From assembly GCA_030549175.1 (NCBI GenBank), contig JAUKUA010000005.1, positions 682,001 to 746,000 of the forward strand: a DNA stretch of 64,000 nt, given 5' to 3'. Below, in pieces: positions 1-9,760 of the stretch. Source of the stretch: Lasiosphaeris hirsuta. Lineage: Eukaryota > Ascomycota > Sordariomycetes > Sordariales > Lasiosphaeriaceae. The translations under genes were made by a program, and so were the position numbers. The stretch's first letter is position 1; every line of letters starts with the position of its first letter. Under the pieces are notes generated by a model. It searched no databases. It was not told where the DNA came from and saw only the letters and a program-made list of their open reading frames with translations.

Positions 1-2
1 GG

Positions 3-1917
3 AAGGAAGAGGTAGAAACACCCCAACAGCCCGAGAAGACTGAGAAGAAGGGCGGCAGGAAGAAGAAGGCAGCAGCGGCAGCAGCAGCGGCAGCCGCGGC
101 CGCGGCCGCAGCTTCCGCCGGCGAAGCCGCTCCTACTTCAACCTCTAATGGCGTTGCGGGAGCCGCGGATTTGAGCCGAACCTCGTCTTCCCAGAATAAG
201 GTTCCCCCCAAGCCCTCGCGGATCAACAACGATTCCAACCCTTCAACACTTGCTCTTACCAACCAGCTTGCGGATTTGAGTTTGGCACCTGCCGCCGTCT
301 CGCAGGAGCATCTCGATTCCGTGGTTGCCAGCATGGAGTCGCGCATCGTTGGCAACATTTCTAGTCGGTTTGACACCGTCTTCAGCGAAATCGTCAAACA
401 CATGCAGAGCTTCCAGGACAACCGCGATTCGGCCTTTGCGGACAACCAATCTGCGCTCCTGCAGATGGTATCCGATGTTCTGAATGAGAATACCGAGGCG
501 GTGCTGAAAACCCTCATTATCGACCAGATCAACGGCAATGTGATCCCCTCGATCCGAAGCGCGGTTGACAAGACGGTTACGGAGCAGCTGAATGCGAAGG
601 CGAACTCTCAGCTGACCACCCTACAGAAAGAGGTCCAGAGAACTTTGCCGATCGCTGTTTCTACGGCCTTGCAAAAGCCTGACATTGTCAAGACCATCTC
701 AGACAAGGTTTGCCACAACGTGAATGCTCACATTGAGGCGCAGATTTCCAAGTCTGTCAACACTCTTGCGCCGACCATTGCCAAGGCGACAGCCCGCGAG
801 ATTCACCAGCGTGTGGTTGACGACGTTGGTATCCGGATCAGCGATGCTTTCGAGCGCCTGGAGGAACGCCGGCGCGACGAGGATGAGAAGCTTGACCGAC
901 TTATTGCACAGACCAAGGATCTTTCCAATGCCATCTCATCATTGGCAGCATCCCAGACCCAGATGCAGCATGATCTGGTTTCACTGAAGCTCCAGATGCA
1001 AGAGCAGGCTCGCGAGAGAGAGCTTTCTATCCAGGAACCTGTCATCAGCCATGCGCAATCTCGCGGCAGCGTTGGATCGCACGGCCAACCCGGCCCTGCT
1101 CAGCGTGATATGGTCAACTACCAAGTCCCGCAACAGCAACAACATCATCAGCAACACCAGCAGCAACACACGCCGCAGCACCTGCAGCACCAACAGCAGC
1201 ATCAACAGCAGCAGTACCAGTCCCATCACCAGCAGTCTTTGCAGCAGCACCACCCGGTTCCGCATTCCCAACAGCATCATTTCAGCAACCAGGAGCAGCA
1301 GGTGGTGTTTGCGCCCACTAGCCGCGAAAACCGGGAGCAGATAGAGCTCAACAATACCATCAGTGCGATCAAGGAAGCAATGCAGTCTTCCAACTATGAC
1401 GACGCAATTCTCCGATGGCTCCAGACCGGTGACAAGACCGAGGAGATCTTCCAACAGCTTCTTTCCAAGTACAGCCCTGTCTGCGTCGCTGACTTGCAGC
1501 CGCTCGTTTTGCTGTCCGTCGGTGCTACTATCACCAACGACTTCACCCGCGGATCTGACAAGATTGCCGACAAGATTCGGTGGTTGGAGGTTGTCGTTTT
1601 GTCATTCAACCAGATGGTTCCCAACCTGGTACGTTCCTTCTCTTTTCCCCCAAGCTCAAGACTCTATCTAACCTTTCTGTTCCCAGGATGACCAAGTTCG
1701 CGGCGTCACTCCCAAGATTATGTCGCTCATCAAGACTCGCTGCGAGCAGCTTCTGCTGGAGATTAGCCGCGTCGCCCCGCGCGATCCCTCCCTGACGACG
1801 CTGGCCAACGTGGGACACACGGCGGCACGCATCGCCGAGAACACGTCGGGTCGCCATCACTCAGGCCCCTCGTCTGGCCCCTCGTACTCTGGCCCCTCGT
1901 CTGGCCCCGCGTATTAG
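3..1917 (+). CDS. EDC4-like mRNA decapping scaffold, C-terminal part (5' end outside window)
   Basis: The frame is open from base 3, so the start codon lies upstream. Exons are 3..1628 and 1687..1917, with a 58-bp GT-AG intron in phase 0; 618 residues are visible. In order they show a Lys/Glu and poly-Ala stretch (bases 79-117), a long helical region rich in Thr, Ser and Gln that looks coiled-coil, a Gln/His tract (about 1130-1300), and a compact alpha-helical C-terminal domain containing 'DDAILRWLQTGD'. That domain resembles the C-terminal domain of enhancer of mRNA decapping 4, a P-body scaffold linking Dcp1/Dcp2 with Xrn1. The WD40 propeller expected at the N-terminus would be outside the window. 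The last residues are a short 'SGPSSGPSYSGPSSGPAY' repeat. The family call rests on the C-terminal domain. Confidence 0.8.
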
Positions 1918-2779
1918 ATGGGCGGAGATTACTTTCGTGTGAATAGTTTGAGATGGACATAGCATGCAGAGTAGGAGGCTCGTTGGCTGATTGAGACCTA
2001 CCCCTTGTTTCCACTTTCTCAAAGCGGCATTTACATGGAGACGGCAAGCGCGCTCTTCGGATACGAAATCTCGACACGAGGCATGAGTAATGCCATTTCT
2101 GAGTGACGGCGGCACATAGACTCGGTGGTATATTGGGTGCTGGTGGGTTTTGTCTGCTATTATTTCCTTGGTTCTTTTATTTTCTTCTTCGTCTCAATGG
2201 GAGACGTCATCCGTGTCTCGACCGATGCAGAAAGGACGATTACATGCCAATTTCGACAGCAACATGAATTGCTTGACCTCTGGTCTTGGCAGCGGAATGG
2301 GTATCTGGTTCTTTCTGGTCCATCATCTTGGGTTCTAGCACGAGGCAAAATGACGATACGAGACCTAACTTCTAATGTTATGAGCTATTATGTACAAGTA
2401 TTGTTGGGGGTGGCATAGAGTAGCGGAGACACAGATAGCCAATACAATGGCATGGCTAAAGGATTGTGCTGTGCTGCGTGAATATCCGTTTGGGATGCAT
2501 GCTGCGGAGGATTTCTACAGAGGCCATGATTCTCGTGAGTTGCCATGTCCCGGAAATGGGCTTTTGACACGATATGTTGTTCGGTTGCTAACGAGAAGAT
2601 AAACCAGACTGCTTTTCAGCCTACACCAAACGCCTTGCTGCTGTTTTGCTAGCTGACCACTATTTTCCAAGTTAGTTTCCAAAAACGCCGCGACCGAAAA
2701 CACCACCCGCCGCCACAATTGCCGTGCCAGAATATGTATGAAGAAATAAAGAACGTGAAGAGAGAAGTTCCGGCCGAGT
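1918..2779. other. intergenic, two convergent 3' ends
   Basis: Between the stop of the EDC4-like gene and the stop of the minus-strand gene. It should hold both 3' UTRs. Short ORFs here have no recognisable similarity or splice logic. Nothing else seen. Confidence 0.5.
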
Positions 2780-4210
2780 TCAATCCCCCTTCCACTTTGC
2801 AATCTGCAAATCGCCCACATTCCCGCGCTTCGCCGCCCTAACCCGTGATAGCCCCGACCGCGATACCGATGTCCTCCCCCGACCGCGGCTCCGAGAGCTT
2901 TCACCCCCCGTTCTGGGCCGTTCATTCCCCGCCTTCGACCTCGACCTCGATCCCGATAGCAAGAAGATGTGATCGAACAACCCGCCAACGAAGTCCATCA
3001 CCGCGACCGGCCAGCATGACACAGCCTGGATCACGAATATGAGGGTGGCCAAAAGGAAGCGCGCCGCGGCGAGCTCGTGCTGGAACGAGGTGAGGCCAGC
3101 GTGCAGCTCGTCCACCTCGGAACGCAGCTTGCTCGCTTGCGCGGCTATGGCGGCGTTCTCGGCCGCGTAGGCTGCTAGCTGGCGGGACACGGAGTCGAGC
3201 TGGGCTTGGTGGTGGAGGAGCTGCTGGTGGAGGACAGCCGAGGGCGGGGCGGGCGATGGCGGAATGTTGTGTGACGCTGGGATTACCAGCGAGGTAGTGA
3301 CGATGCGGTCGCCCGGGGAGAGTTGGAGGTTGGGAGAGGGCTCTGGGATCGGCAGGCCGGAGTTGTTGTTGCCCCCCAGGACGGATAGGGAGTACTTTGG
3401 ATGGCGAGTTGTTGCGCTGTCCGGTGGCGAGGGGGGGAGGGACTGTGGGGAGGGCGGAAGGTGGATTACCAGGTTCGGGGTGCTGGCAGGGGTGCTGGCA
3501 GGGGTGGTGTGGGTGGTGATGTGTGAGGAGGAAGAGGAGGAAGACATGTTGCGGAGGTGTTGTGAGGTCATTGGGGAGAGGCAGAGGGGAATGGAGGACA
3601 GCGAGGACGAGATGGCGGTGCCAGTCTCCCGGTGGTTGGCGTCCTCGCGGGGGCTCATGGCGGTAGGCGTTGGGAAGTAGACGGCGTCGCCCCGGGTGAT
3701 CTCGGACGGGAGATCGGTCACCAGCCGTGGCTGGTTCGGCGCAGTGGCTGCTCGGCGGGGTTTGGAAAGACGGTACGGAGGGGTCGGTGGCGGGGAGAAG
3801 GCGGTCTGATCCGGGAGTGGCGACTGCGGCAGGCCGAGATCTGCTTCGGTCAAGGCGGGGCGGCCGCCGGCACGCACGCTACCGGCTTCGGCAGACATCA
3901 GCTCGGTCCACCGGTATATGACGGCGGCTTCCTGGCCGCCGCGGTGTGGATCTGGCGCCTTGGAGCAGAGACAGGCGCGAGCCAGATGCAGCAGCACGTT
4001 GTGGTCGATCTGGTCGGGCATCTGGTTCGACATGTCGGCCAGTAACCGGTTGATCTTGCCAAGCTCCGAAGGGTGGATGTGTCGAGGACACCGGCGAGAA
4101 GGGTCCTGCGGGGCGCTTGTGTTGACGCTACCTGTGTTGATGCAAAGCCACTCGGCCTGGTCATCAGCCCGCAGACCAAGGACCACGCGGGGGTTCCAGA
4201 CGGGGACCAT
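2780..4210 (-). CDS. hypothetical protein with low-complexity region, coiled coil and one membrane segment
   Basis: I do not recognise the family. The first ATG in frame is at 4210, giving 476 residues with no intron; the frame stays open upstream but without an ATG. The N-terminal third is globular (starting MVPVWNPRVVLGLRADDQ). A long Pro/Ser/Thr-rich disordered stretch follows, then a heptad-like helix rich in Ala, Gln and Leu (around 'QLDSVSRQLAAYAAENAAIA'), then a hydrophobic segment 'FLLATLIFVIQAVSCWPVAV', and a basic Arg/Ser tail. The order coiled coil, membrane helix, basic tail suggests a membrane-anchored adaptor with its N-terminus in the cytosol (inference). Opposite-strand ORFs in this span are shadows. 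Confidence 0.7.
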   Translation of the reverse strand: MVPVWNPRVVLGLRADDQAEWLCINTGSVNTSAPQDPSRRCPRHIHPSELGKINRLLADMSNQMPDQIDHNVLLHLARACLCSKAPDPHRGGQEAAVIYRWTELMSAEAGSVRAGGRPALTEADLGLPQSPLPDQTAFSPPPTPPYRLSKPRRAATAPNQPRLVTDLPSEITRGDAVYFPTPTAMSPREDANHRETGTAISSSLSSIPLCLSPMTSQHLRNMSSSSSSSHITTHTTPASTPASTPNLVIHLPPSPQSLPPSPPDSATTRHPKYSLSVLGGNNNSGLPIPEPSPNLQLSPGDRIVTTSLVIPASHNIPPSPAPPSAVLHQQLLHHQAQLDSVSRQLAAYAAENAAIAAQASKLRSEVDELHAGLTSFQHELAAARFLLATLIFVIQAVSCWPVAVMDFVGGLFDHIFLLSGSRSRSKAGNERPRTGGESSRSRGRGRTSVSRSGLSRVRAAKRGNVGDLQIAKWKGD

Positions 4211-7106
4211 TGTTGTGACTGAAGGGCTGGCTGGCAGATGGCCCCGTCGATTGGCACTCGAGAGCAAAGGGGTTCTGTTGTGGTTATATGGCTGGTGTTG
4301 GGCTAAAAGACTGCAGACTGGTATCAGTCAGGTGCATGAGTGCCAACGGCTGGGTCGGGTGGCCGGCGTTTGGCCGTTTCAAGGACCGCGCGACAGCTTT
4401 GGACCCCAACCTAAGCACCACAAGCACCCCAAAGCACCCCGAAGCGCAGCGGGTCTCCGATGGCGAGATCGGAATGGAACGGCGAACAGGTGTTTGGCTG
4501 TCATCGCTTGGCCATCGCTTGACCCCTCCCTCTGGGCCGTGCTGGTGCAGCCGCCACCGTCCACTAACTCAGTGCGTGCTCGGTAGTGTCCCTGCTGCCC
4601 ACAGTCCAGTGTAACACCAGATAAGACGGCCCGTCTCGTCTGCGGCGACTTTGGTCTCTGCCGCACTGCTGTCTGCTGCAGCGCGGCACCAGGGCCAACA
4701 GCATTTCCAAGTCAGCCTCAAACAAGCGCTCGTCGTCGCGTATTTCGTCTTGTCTCTCGGCTCGCGCTTCTTGTCGTCTCTTTGACTCGTTTTTTTTCAC
4801 GGCGGTCGACAACATCAATCCAAACTCAGCAGCGGGCCATGGCATTTCTCGGCTGGCGTCCGGATGGAATGGTGCATCATGCTGAGGGCCGCAATCCTGG
4901 GCGTCAAGTCTCAATCCAGTCACAATCCTCACAATCCTCACAATCCTGGACGGTTCGGGCAGGGACGGTGCTAGCGCCCTCGATTTCCGATTCGCCCCTG
5001 GAGATCGAATCCCTGGCTCTGCTCCTTCCTCTCCAGCTCCTCGTGGAGGGGTTAGCGCACTCGGCCCTTGCTCACTTTGCTTCTCCCCTATCTTCATGTT
5101 TCCATTTTCTCTTCTTTCTGCCTCGTCTCCTTCCCCCTACATTTAATATCGCACTCTGCTTTCGACGGTTATTCGCAAAGACTGGATGTTGGCAACAGGT
5201 TAAACACCAATTATCGCCGTTGGCCCGGCCAACAGCACCCCCTGGGCGGGTGCTGAATCTGAAGGGGTTACTTGGAGGGGGGGGGTCTGGCTGTTGGTTC
5301 TTCCCTCTCACCCTGGTCACCATCGACAGCTCTCGAGCTGTCGATCAATCCCTGCCCCATCACCCTATCACTCGATAAACATCCCGTCATGCTGATTTTC
5401 CCCGCAACTCCCCTCACACCGATGCCTGTCGTCATGCAAAGAGAAAGAGAGAGCAGACTTCGCAAAGGTTGTAGCGGCCCCCAATACCAGGTTTCGCAAC
5501 CCAAGGAACGTACGGGCTAATTTACTCAGCTCTTGCGCTCAGCCGCGCTGTCCTCCTACCAAAGTCAGGATGCGTAGGGGGCTGCCGCTCTCGTTTTGAC
5601 GCGGTCAATGCGACTCGTTCCTTCTCATCGCCAATCTGACGAGCCATAGCACAGGACCAGGCAAACTCGGGCTTGGATTTCTCAGAAACTGTCATCATGT
5701 CATGTAACATCGGCCCTCCGCCGCCTAGACGGGCCACTTCTTTCCCATCCGCGCACCGAGAGCGCAGACACACCTCTCTGCGCAACCCGGCTAGCTGATT
5801 GGCCGCGCATGCCGTCGACGTATGCTAGTTTGTTGGTGGTTTGAGCCTATCGTGCTTTTGGCTATCGCAGAACTCGGCACCTTCTGAGCTGCAAGGCAAG
5901 CGATCTTGCCATGTCCGATAAGCAAGTGCACCGCCCACTGCATCTGCGAATGCTGGCATTGTGGCCCCGGGGAAGTGCTGTCCCGCCGGCCGGAGGTGAT
6001 GGGCACGCCCATCATATGGATCGGCCTCTCGGGACTGTGCCTCACTGGATCGGACTTGTCCTACACTCCTTCGCTTTTCCCGCTTCCACGGCCATGCATG
6101 ATAACCTGTCCCCCCGAGATATCGTAGAGGGCAACTTGTTCCCAAACAGAGGAAAGGAAAGGGCGGTGCAAGAGGGTGTAGGACCGCACGGCCGAATTCG
6201 CAAACGTCAACGATGCGGGACGTCAACATTGTAAATGAACACACTTGGTCTAAAGGTAAAGTCTAATTGGTCATTAATTGACCACTGCGTCGACCTCTGC
6301 ATCATGTTGGTACTACTAGAGGATATCATGTTGCAGCTCGACCCAATGAGGAAATACCTTTGCATGACCAAGTTAGGAGTCAACTTGGTCTTGGTATCAT
6401 CTCGATACCGACCACCAAGTCTATTCAAGAGCACGAACAGAGCACAGGAAATGCCTCAGCATAACCAGCCTTGTCATTCCCCAGAGCTGAGCTTTAGGAT
6501 GTCTATTGTTGTGCGGCGCGCTGCGCCGTAGAGATGATACTGATGGATCAAGCTTCAGGATTCCTCCTTGTCGTGTCGTAGGACCGAGACGTGGAAGCGA
6601 GTGTACCACTGGGGCCGAAAGATGATGCGAGTGCGCTGTCTAGCACGGTGGCTCATTCTGGTCAAAGGAATTCGCGGCAGTTGCGCTTCTGTGAGGACTG
6701 AGTGGTTCTAACAACTTGCTGACTTTTGGGTTCGGTGCCATGGCTGGAATCAAGGTGTTATGCGGTTTGTCCCCAGCTGCCTTTCAGCTCAATCCCTTCA
6801 TGGAAACAGGCACGGCCGGTGATCAACAATGGAATTCTGAAGCAGCGATTCAAAGCAAGAATGCGATGCCACTTTTATCCAATAACGCCTCATGAATTTT
6901 AAGAAGTCAATTTTGGAATACACAAAACAAAGACAGCCCGAAGCATTCCGCATCCGGCTGAGAACATGTCTTGTTATCATTCTAGTCGTTTGCCAAAACC
7001 CATCTCTCGGCTGTCTTTCTTCGCCTTTTGTCGACTATAACCTAGCTTTTTTCCCCCCTAAACTGCCCTTTCCGAAAATGCAGAGCTCACCATTGACTCA
7101 AATAGA
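4211..7106. other. long intergenic region, divergent promoters
   Basis: It separates two divergently transcribed genes by about 2.9 kb. It holds several short overlapping ORFs of up to about 198 codons on both strands, none with a recognisable domain. It also holds a triple direct repeat of the 9-mer CACAATCCT near 4920-4947. No gene is called here. Confidence 0.5.
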
Positions 7107-8840
7107 ATGCCAGATTTGAGACGCAGCTTGAGGGTCCGGGGCCTTCCATGGAACCACGAGGGATCGCCGTACATCAAGCTGGGTACCCCAATAAAACAAG
7201 AGCCTGTACAAACCAGAGATCGCAGCCCGAGTGGACATACGGTCGCAGCCGAAGCTAAAGAGTGGCCAAACATTGAACGAGAATGCGGCAAGAGCAACAA
7301 GAATCGAAATCGACTTGGACTAACCATCAGCATACCCCCACCCGGTATCAGCACGCCTCGTGTGACGGCAGCTCTATCTCCCCACCGACCCTGGTCCTCA
7401 ATGCCGCCACCGGGCTCGGGGTTCTGGGCCGATGGCCGAAGGAATGGCCGAAGGAATAGCCTCCTCTCAGCTTGGCGTCGCTTCGACCGGGGGCCGCTGA
7501 AATACACGCTCGTGTGTCTGCTCTCTCTCTACATCGGCCGCCACTTGACCCTCTATCTAACCGACCCTTATTCCTCGCTGCTCACCATCGACCCACCGCC
7601 CGAGCGCGAAGGGGCCATCAACCTCACGGTGCGGTTCACCCCCTTCTTCGACTCCCTCGACGCCTTCCTGTCGCCGGCCTTCAACGCGTCCCAGCTCGAC
7701 GCCCTCCTCACCCACGACCATATTCTCGACCGGGCCTACCGCGCCCACCTCCGCACCGGCCAGCCCTCCGACCTCCTGACGCCCTACTGGATCTCCGACG
7801 GGATCCCCGACGGCCAGCCCGAGTGGGCGCGCACCATCAACGGCTCGCTGACGGCGCGCGGCCTCGCCCAGCGCGCCGCGGACCGCGCCGTCCGCGACTA
7901 CTTTGCGCACCGCGTCCGCCTCGCCGGCGATGTCCTCTACAGTGTCGCTGACTTCCACGGCCTCATCCGGCCGCCCGGGGTGGAGGCGGATGATAGTCCC
8001 CTATCGCGGTGGACGCCGGAGAGGGTGCTCAGCGCACAAGAGCAGAGTTTTCGGTCGCAGCCACGATTTAAGCCGATCGTACCGGGCAAATCGGAGAAGG
8101 TCGTGCGGGATGTCCAGATCGCCGATGGGATCCAGGGTCTGGCGTTCTGGGTCGTGCGGCCGATGGAGACTGAGCTGCGCGTGCTGGAGAAGGCGTTGGA
8201 TGCCACGAGGGAATTCCGGTGGGCTGACGAGAGGGTGATCGCCGGCCTGATGGGCGTGCGGGAGGGTGTGGGCGACGAGGTGAAGGCGCTGTATTGGGGG
8301 TGGGTGGAGGGCCTGGGGCGGCCGTTGCAGTCTATGAGTCGGCTGCTCGGGGCCGATTTGGGGACTCGGATGATGTCGGCGGAGGAGAGGCAGCTGGAGG
8401 AGGCGGCGTTGATACTGTGTGAGAAGGCGTATTACGCGGATGATCCCACGGAGCTGTGGGAGTTTTGGGGGCGGAGGGGGAATGCGGCGCTGGAGAAACT
8501 CATGGTGCTGAGATCGCTCCAAGTCTCGGAGGGTGACCCCCAGCCGGAGGCGCGGCAGCTGTATCACGACTGGAAGGCCCGTCGATGCGATGCGCAGTAT
8601 GTCAAGGACCAATGCGGATACGAAATTTTAACCAGAGAAGTCGCGGCCTTGCAGTGGTTCCGCGTCCTCATGACCAACATCTGGACCATGTTTCACGACA
8701 CCAAGTTGGATGCCGCCAAGCTCATCGCTGAGTACACGGCAGAGAACCCCGGGCCGCGAATTAAGCACGAGATTTGCTGCGGCCCGGAGCCGTACTGGTG
8801 GCCCAAGCCCCCGCGGGTTTGGAAGCTGCCCTTGTTTTGA
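7107..8840 (+). CDS. hypothetical single-pass membrane protein
   Basis: An intronless ORF of 577 residues with strong GC3 bias. The first about 95 residues look disordered and less biased, so a second ATG at 7401 (residue 99) is an alternative start. A tandem 12-bp duplication near 7434-7458 encodes GRRNGRRN. A membrane segment follows at about residues 131-150 ('YTLVCLLSLYIGRHLTLYL'), then a large soluble domain with predicted helices and N-glycosylation sites (NLT, NAS, NGS). The C-terminus is Trp/Pro rich (around 'EPYWWPKPPRVWKLPLF'). The basic N-terminus and the glycosylation sites after the helix suggest a type II protein with a lumenal or extracellular domain (inference). I do not recognise the family. 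Confidence 0.75.
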   Translation: MPDLRRSLRVRGLPWNHEGSPYIKLGTPIKQEPVQTRDRSPSGHTVAAEAKEWPNIERECGKSNKNRNRLGLTISIPPPGISTPRVTAALSPHRPWSSMPPPGSGFWADGRRNGRRNSLLSAWRRFDRGPLKYTLVCLLSLYIGRHLTLYLTDPYSSLLTIDPPPEREGAINLTVRFTPFFDSLDAFLSPAFNASQLDALLTHDHILDRAYRAHLRTGQPSDLLTPYWISDGIPDGQPEWARTINGSLTARGLAQRAADRAVRDYFAHRVRLAGDVLYSVADFHGLIRPPGVEADDSPLSRWTPERVLSAQEQSFRSQPRFKPIVPGKSEKVVRDVQIADGIQGLAFWVVRPMETELRVLEKALDATREFRWADERVIAGLMGVREGVGDEVKALYWGWVEGLGRPLQSMSRLLGADLGTRMMSAEERQLEEAALILCEKAYYADDPTELWEFWGRRGNAALEKLMVLRSLQVSEGDPQPEARQLYHDWKARRCDAQYVKDQCGYEILTREVAALQWFRVLMTNIWTMFHDTKLDAAKLIAEYTAENPGPRIKHEICCGPEPYWWPKPPRVWKLPLF

Positions 8841-9060
8841 CTGGCGGGGAGTTCAGGCATGGAGAGGGGATATTGTTTGGATCCGTTATTTGGAAACCGA
8901 CGAGATAATAATAATTTATTGGCCAACTCTATGGTGACAAGGATCTGATGTTACGTCTGTCGTCTAATTACGTTGCATCGCTATTCGTTCTCCAGTGTAA
9001 AAAGAACCATCTTTGATCACTTACCCTTTTCTGCTAAAGTGAGGCCGTAAAAATAAAAAA

Positions 9061-9080
9061 TAAAAAAAAAAACGTAAAAA
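9061..9080 (-). terminator. Pol III terminator of tRNA-Gly
   Basis: Immediately after the tRNA 3' end the minus strand carries T5, then a T11 run. Both are sufficient for RNA polymerase III termination. Confidence 0.7.
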
Positions 9081-9085
9081 GGAAT

Positions 9086-9156
9086 GCGCCAGGAGGGAAT
9101 TGAACCCCCCCCTCAACCTTGGAAGGGTTGAATCCTAACCACTAGACCACTGGCGC
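9086..9156 (-). tRNA. tRNA-Gly (anticodon UCC)
   Basis: On the minus strand a 7-bp acceptor stem GCGCCAG/CTGGCGC closes a 71-nt cloverleaf. The D arm is the A-box-like TGGTCTAGTGGTTAGG. The anticodon arm is CAACC-CTTCCAA-GGTTG with anticodon TCC. The T arm holds the B-box-like GGTTCAATTCC. There is no intron. T-runs follow the 3' end as a Pol III terminator. Confidence 0.93.
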
Positions 9157-9369
9157 CGCGAACCAGTTAGATTGTTGAAGGTTGCCGAGTTAGCTCTGCC
9201 CAACAGGAGCAAACGTTGATTGAGCGAATTGGAGTCTCCCGCACAAGACCCCGTAGCGGATTTATGTTGGAGGTGGTGCCCCACCTCGAGGGTGCAGGGC
9301 GCACACGCCACCACCTGCCTGGCTGGTGCCATGGCCCTGGCGCCATGCCACCTACATAGCTGTTGCGCA

Positions 9370-9760
9370 CACTAGGAAAATCCTGGCCCGCAACACCATA
9401 GAATCCACACTGGTTCTGCATCTGTTTTTTCATGCCCCACATGTTCTCTTCGTCAAGGAGCTTCTTCAGGGCTTGGAAAGGTGTGAATCCCTTTGAGGTT
9501 TGCTTGCGGAGACGGTGGCGGTAGTTCCCAGCTGTTTAGCCGTGAAGACGATTCCAGGGAATCGCTTTCGTAGCTCCATCACGATGATACGGTCCGTCAT
9601 ACCTGGGGTGTCGAGATACTGCGAAATAGCTAGCTTATGTTCGACTGTAAACTCTATCTTGGCTTAGAAGGAGCCTGCGATATGGTTCTCGTATGCCACA
9701 GCTAGCCTTGACTTTTGAAGATCCACTAGTTTGCGAACTCTATTGACAAGCAGCGCCTTA
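9370..9760 (-). pseudogene. decayed transposase-like fragment (possibly Mutator-like/MULE)
   Basis: On the minus strand two frames, offset by a frameshift, read as one degenerate protein: 'LDTPGMTDRIIVMELRKRFPG' followed by 'NYRHRLRKQTSKGFTPFQAL' and 'KKLLDEENMWGMKKQM'. The 'NYRxRLR...G.TPxQALxxxLxEE' pattern resembles the segment before the catalytic domain in fungal MULE transposases. An in-frame stop also interrupts the upstream part. The surroundings are AT-rich, and the fragment lies about 200 bp from the tRNA gene. The assignment comes from motif memory only. An unrelated decayed gene is possible. Confidence 0.4.

Noticed and set aside
981..1454. 157-codon minus-strand ORF rich in Leu
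   Set aside because: Antisense shadow of the Gln/His tract in the EDC4-like gene.
4564..5378. Overlapping ORFs of 177 and 198 codons on opposite strands
   Set aside because: No domain, no splice logic, low-complexity composition; they overlap each other in a promoter region.
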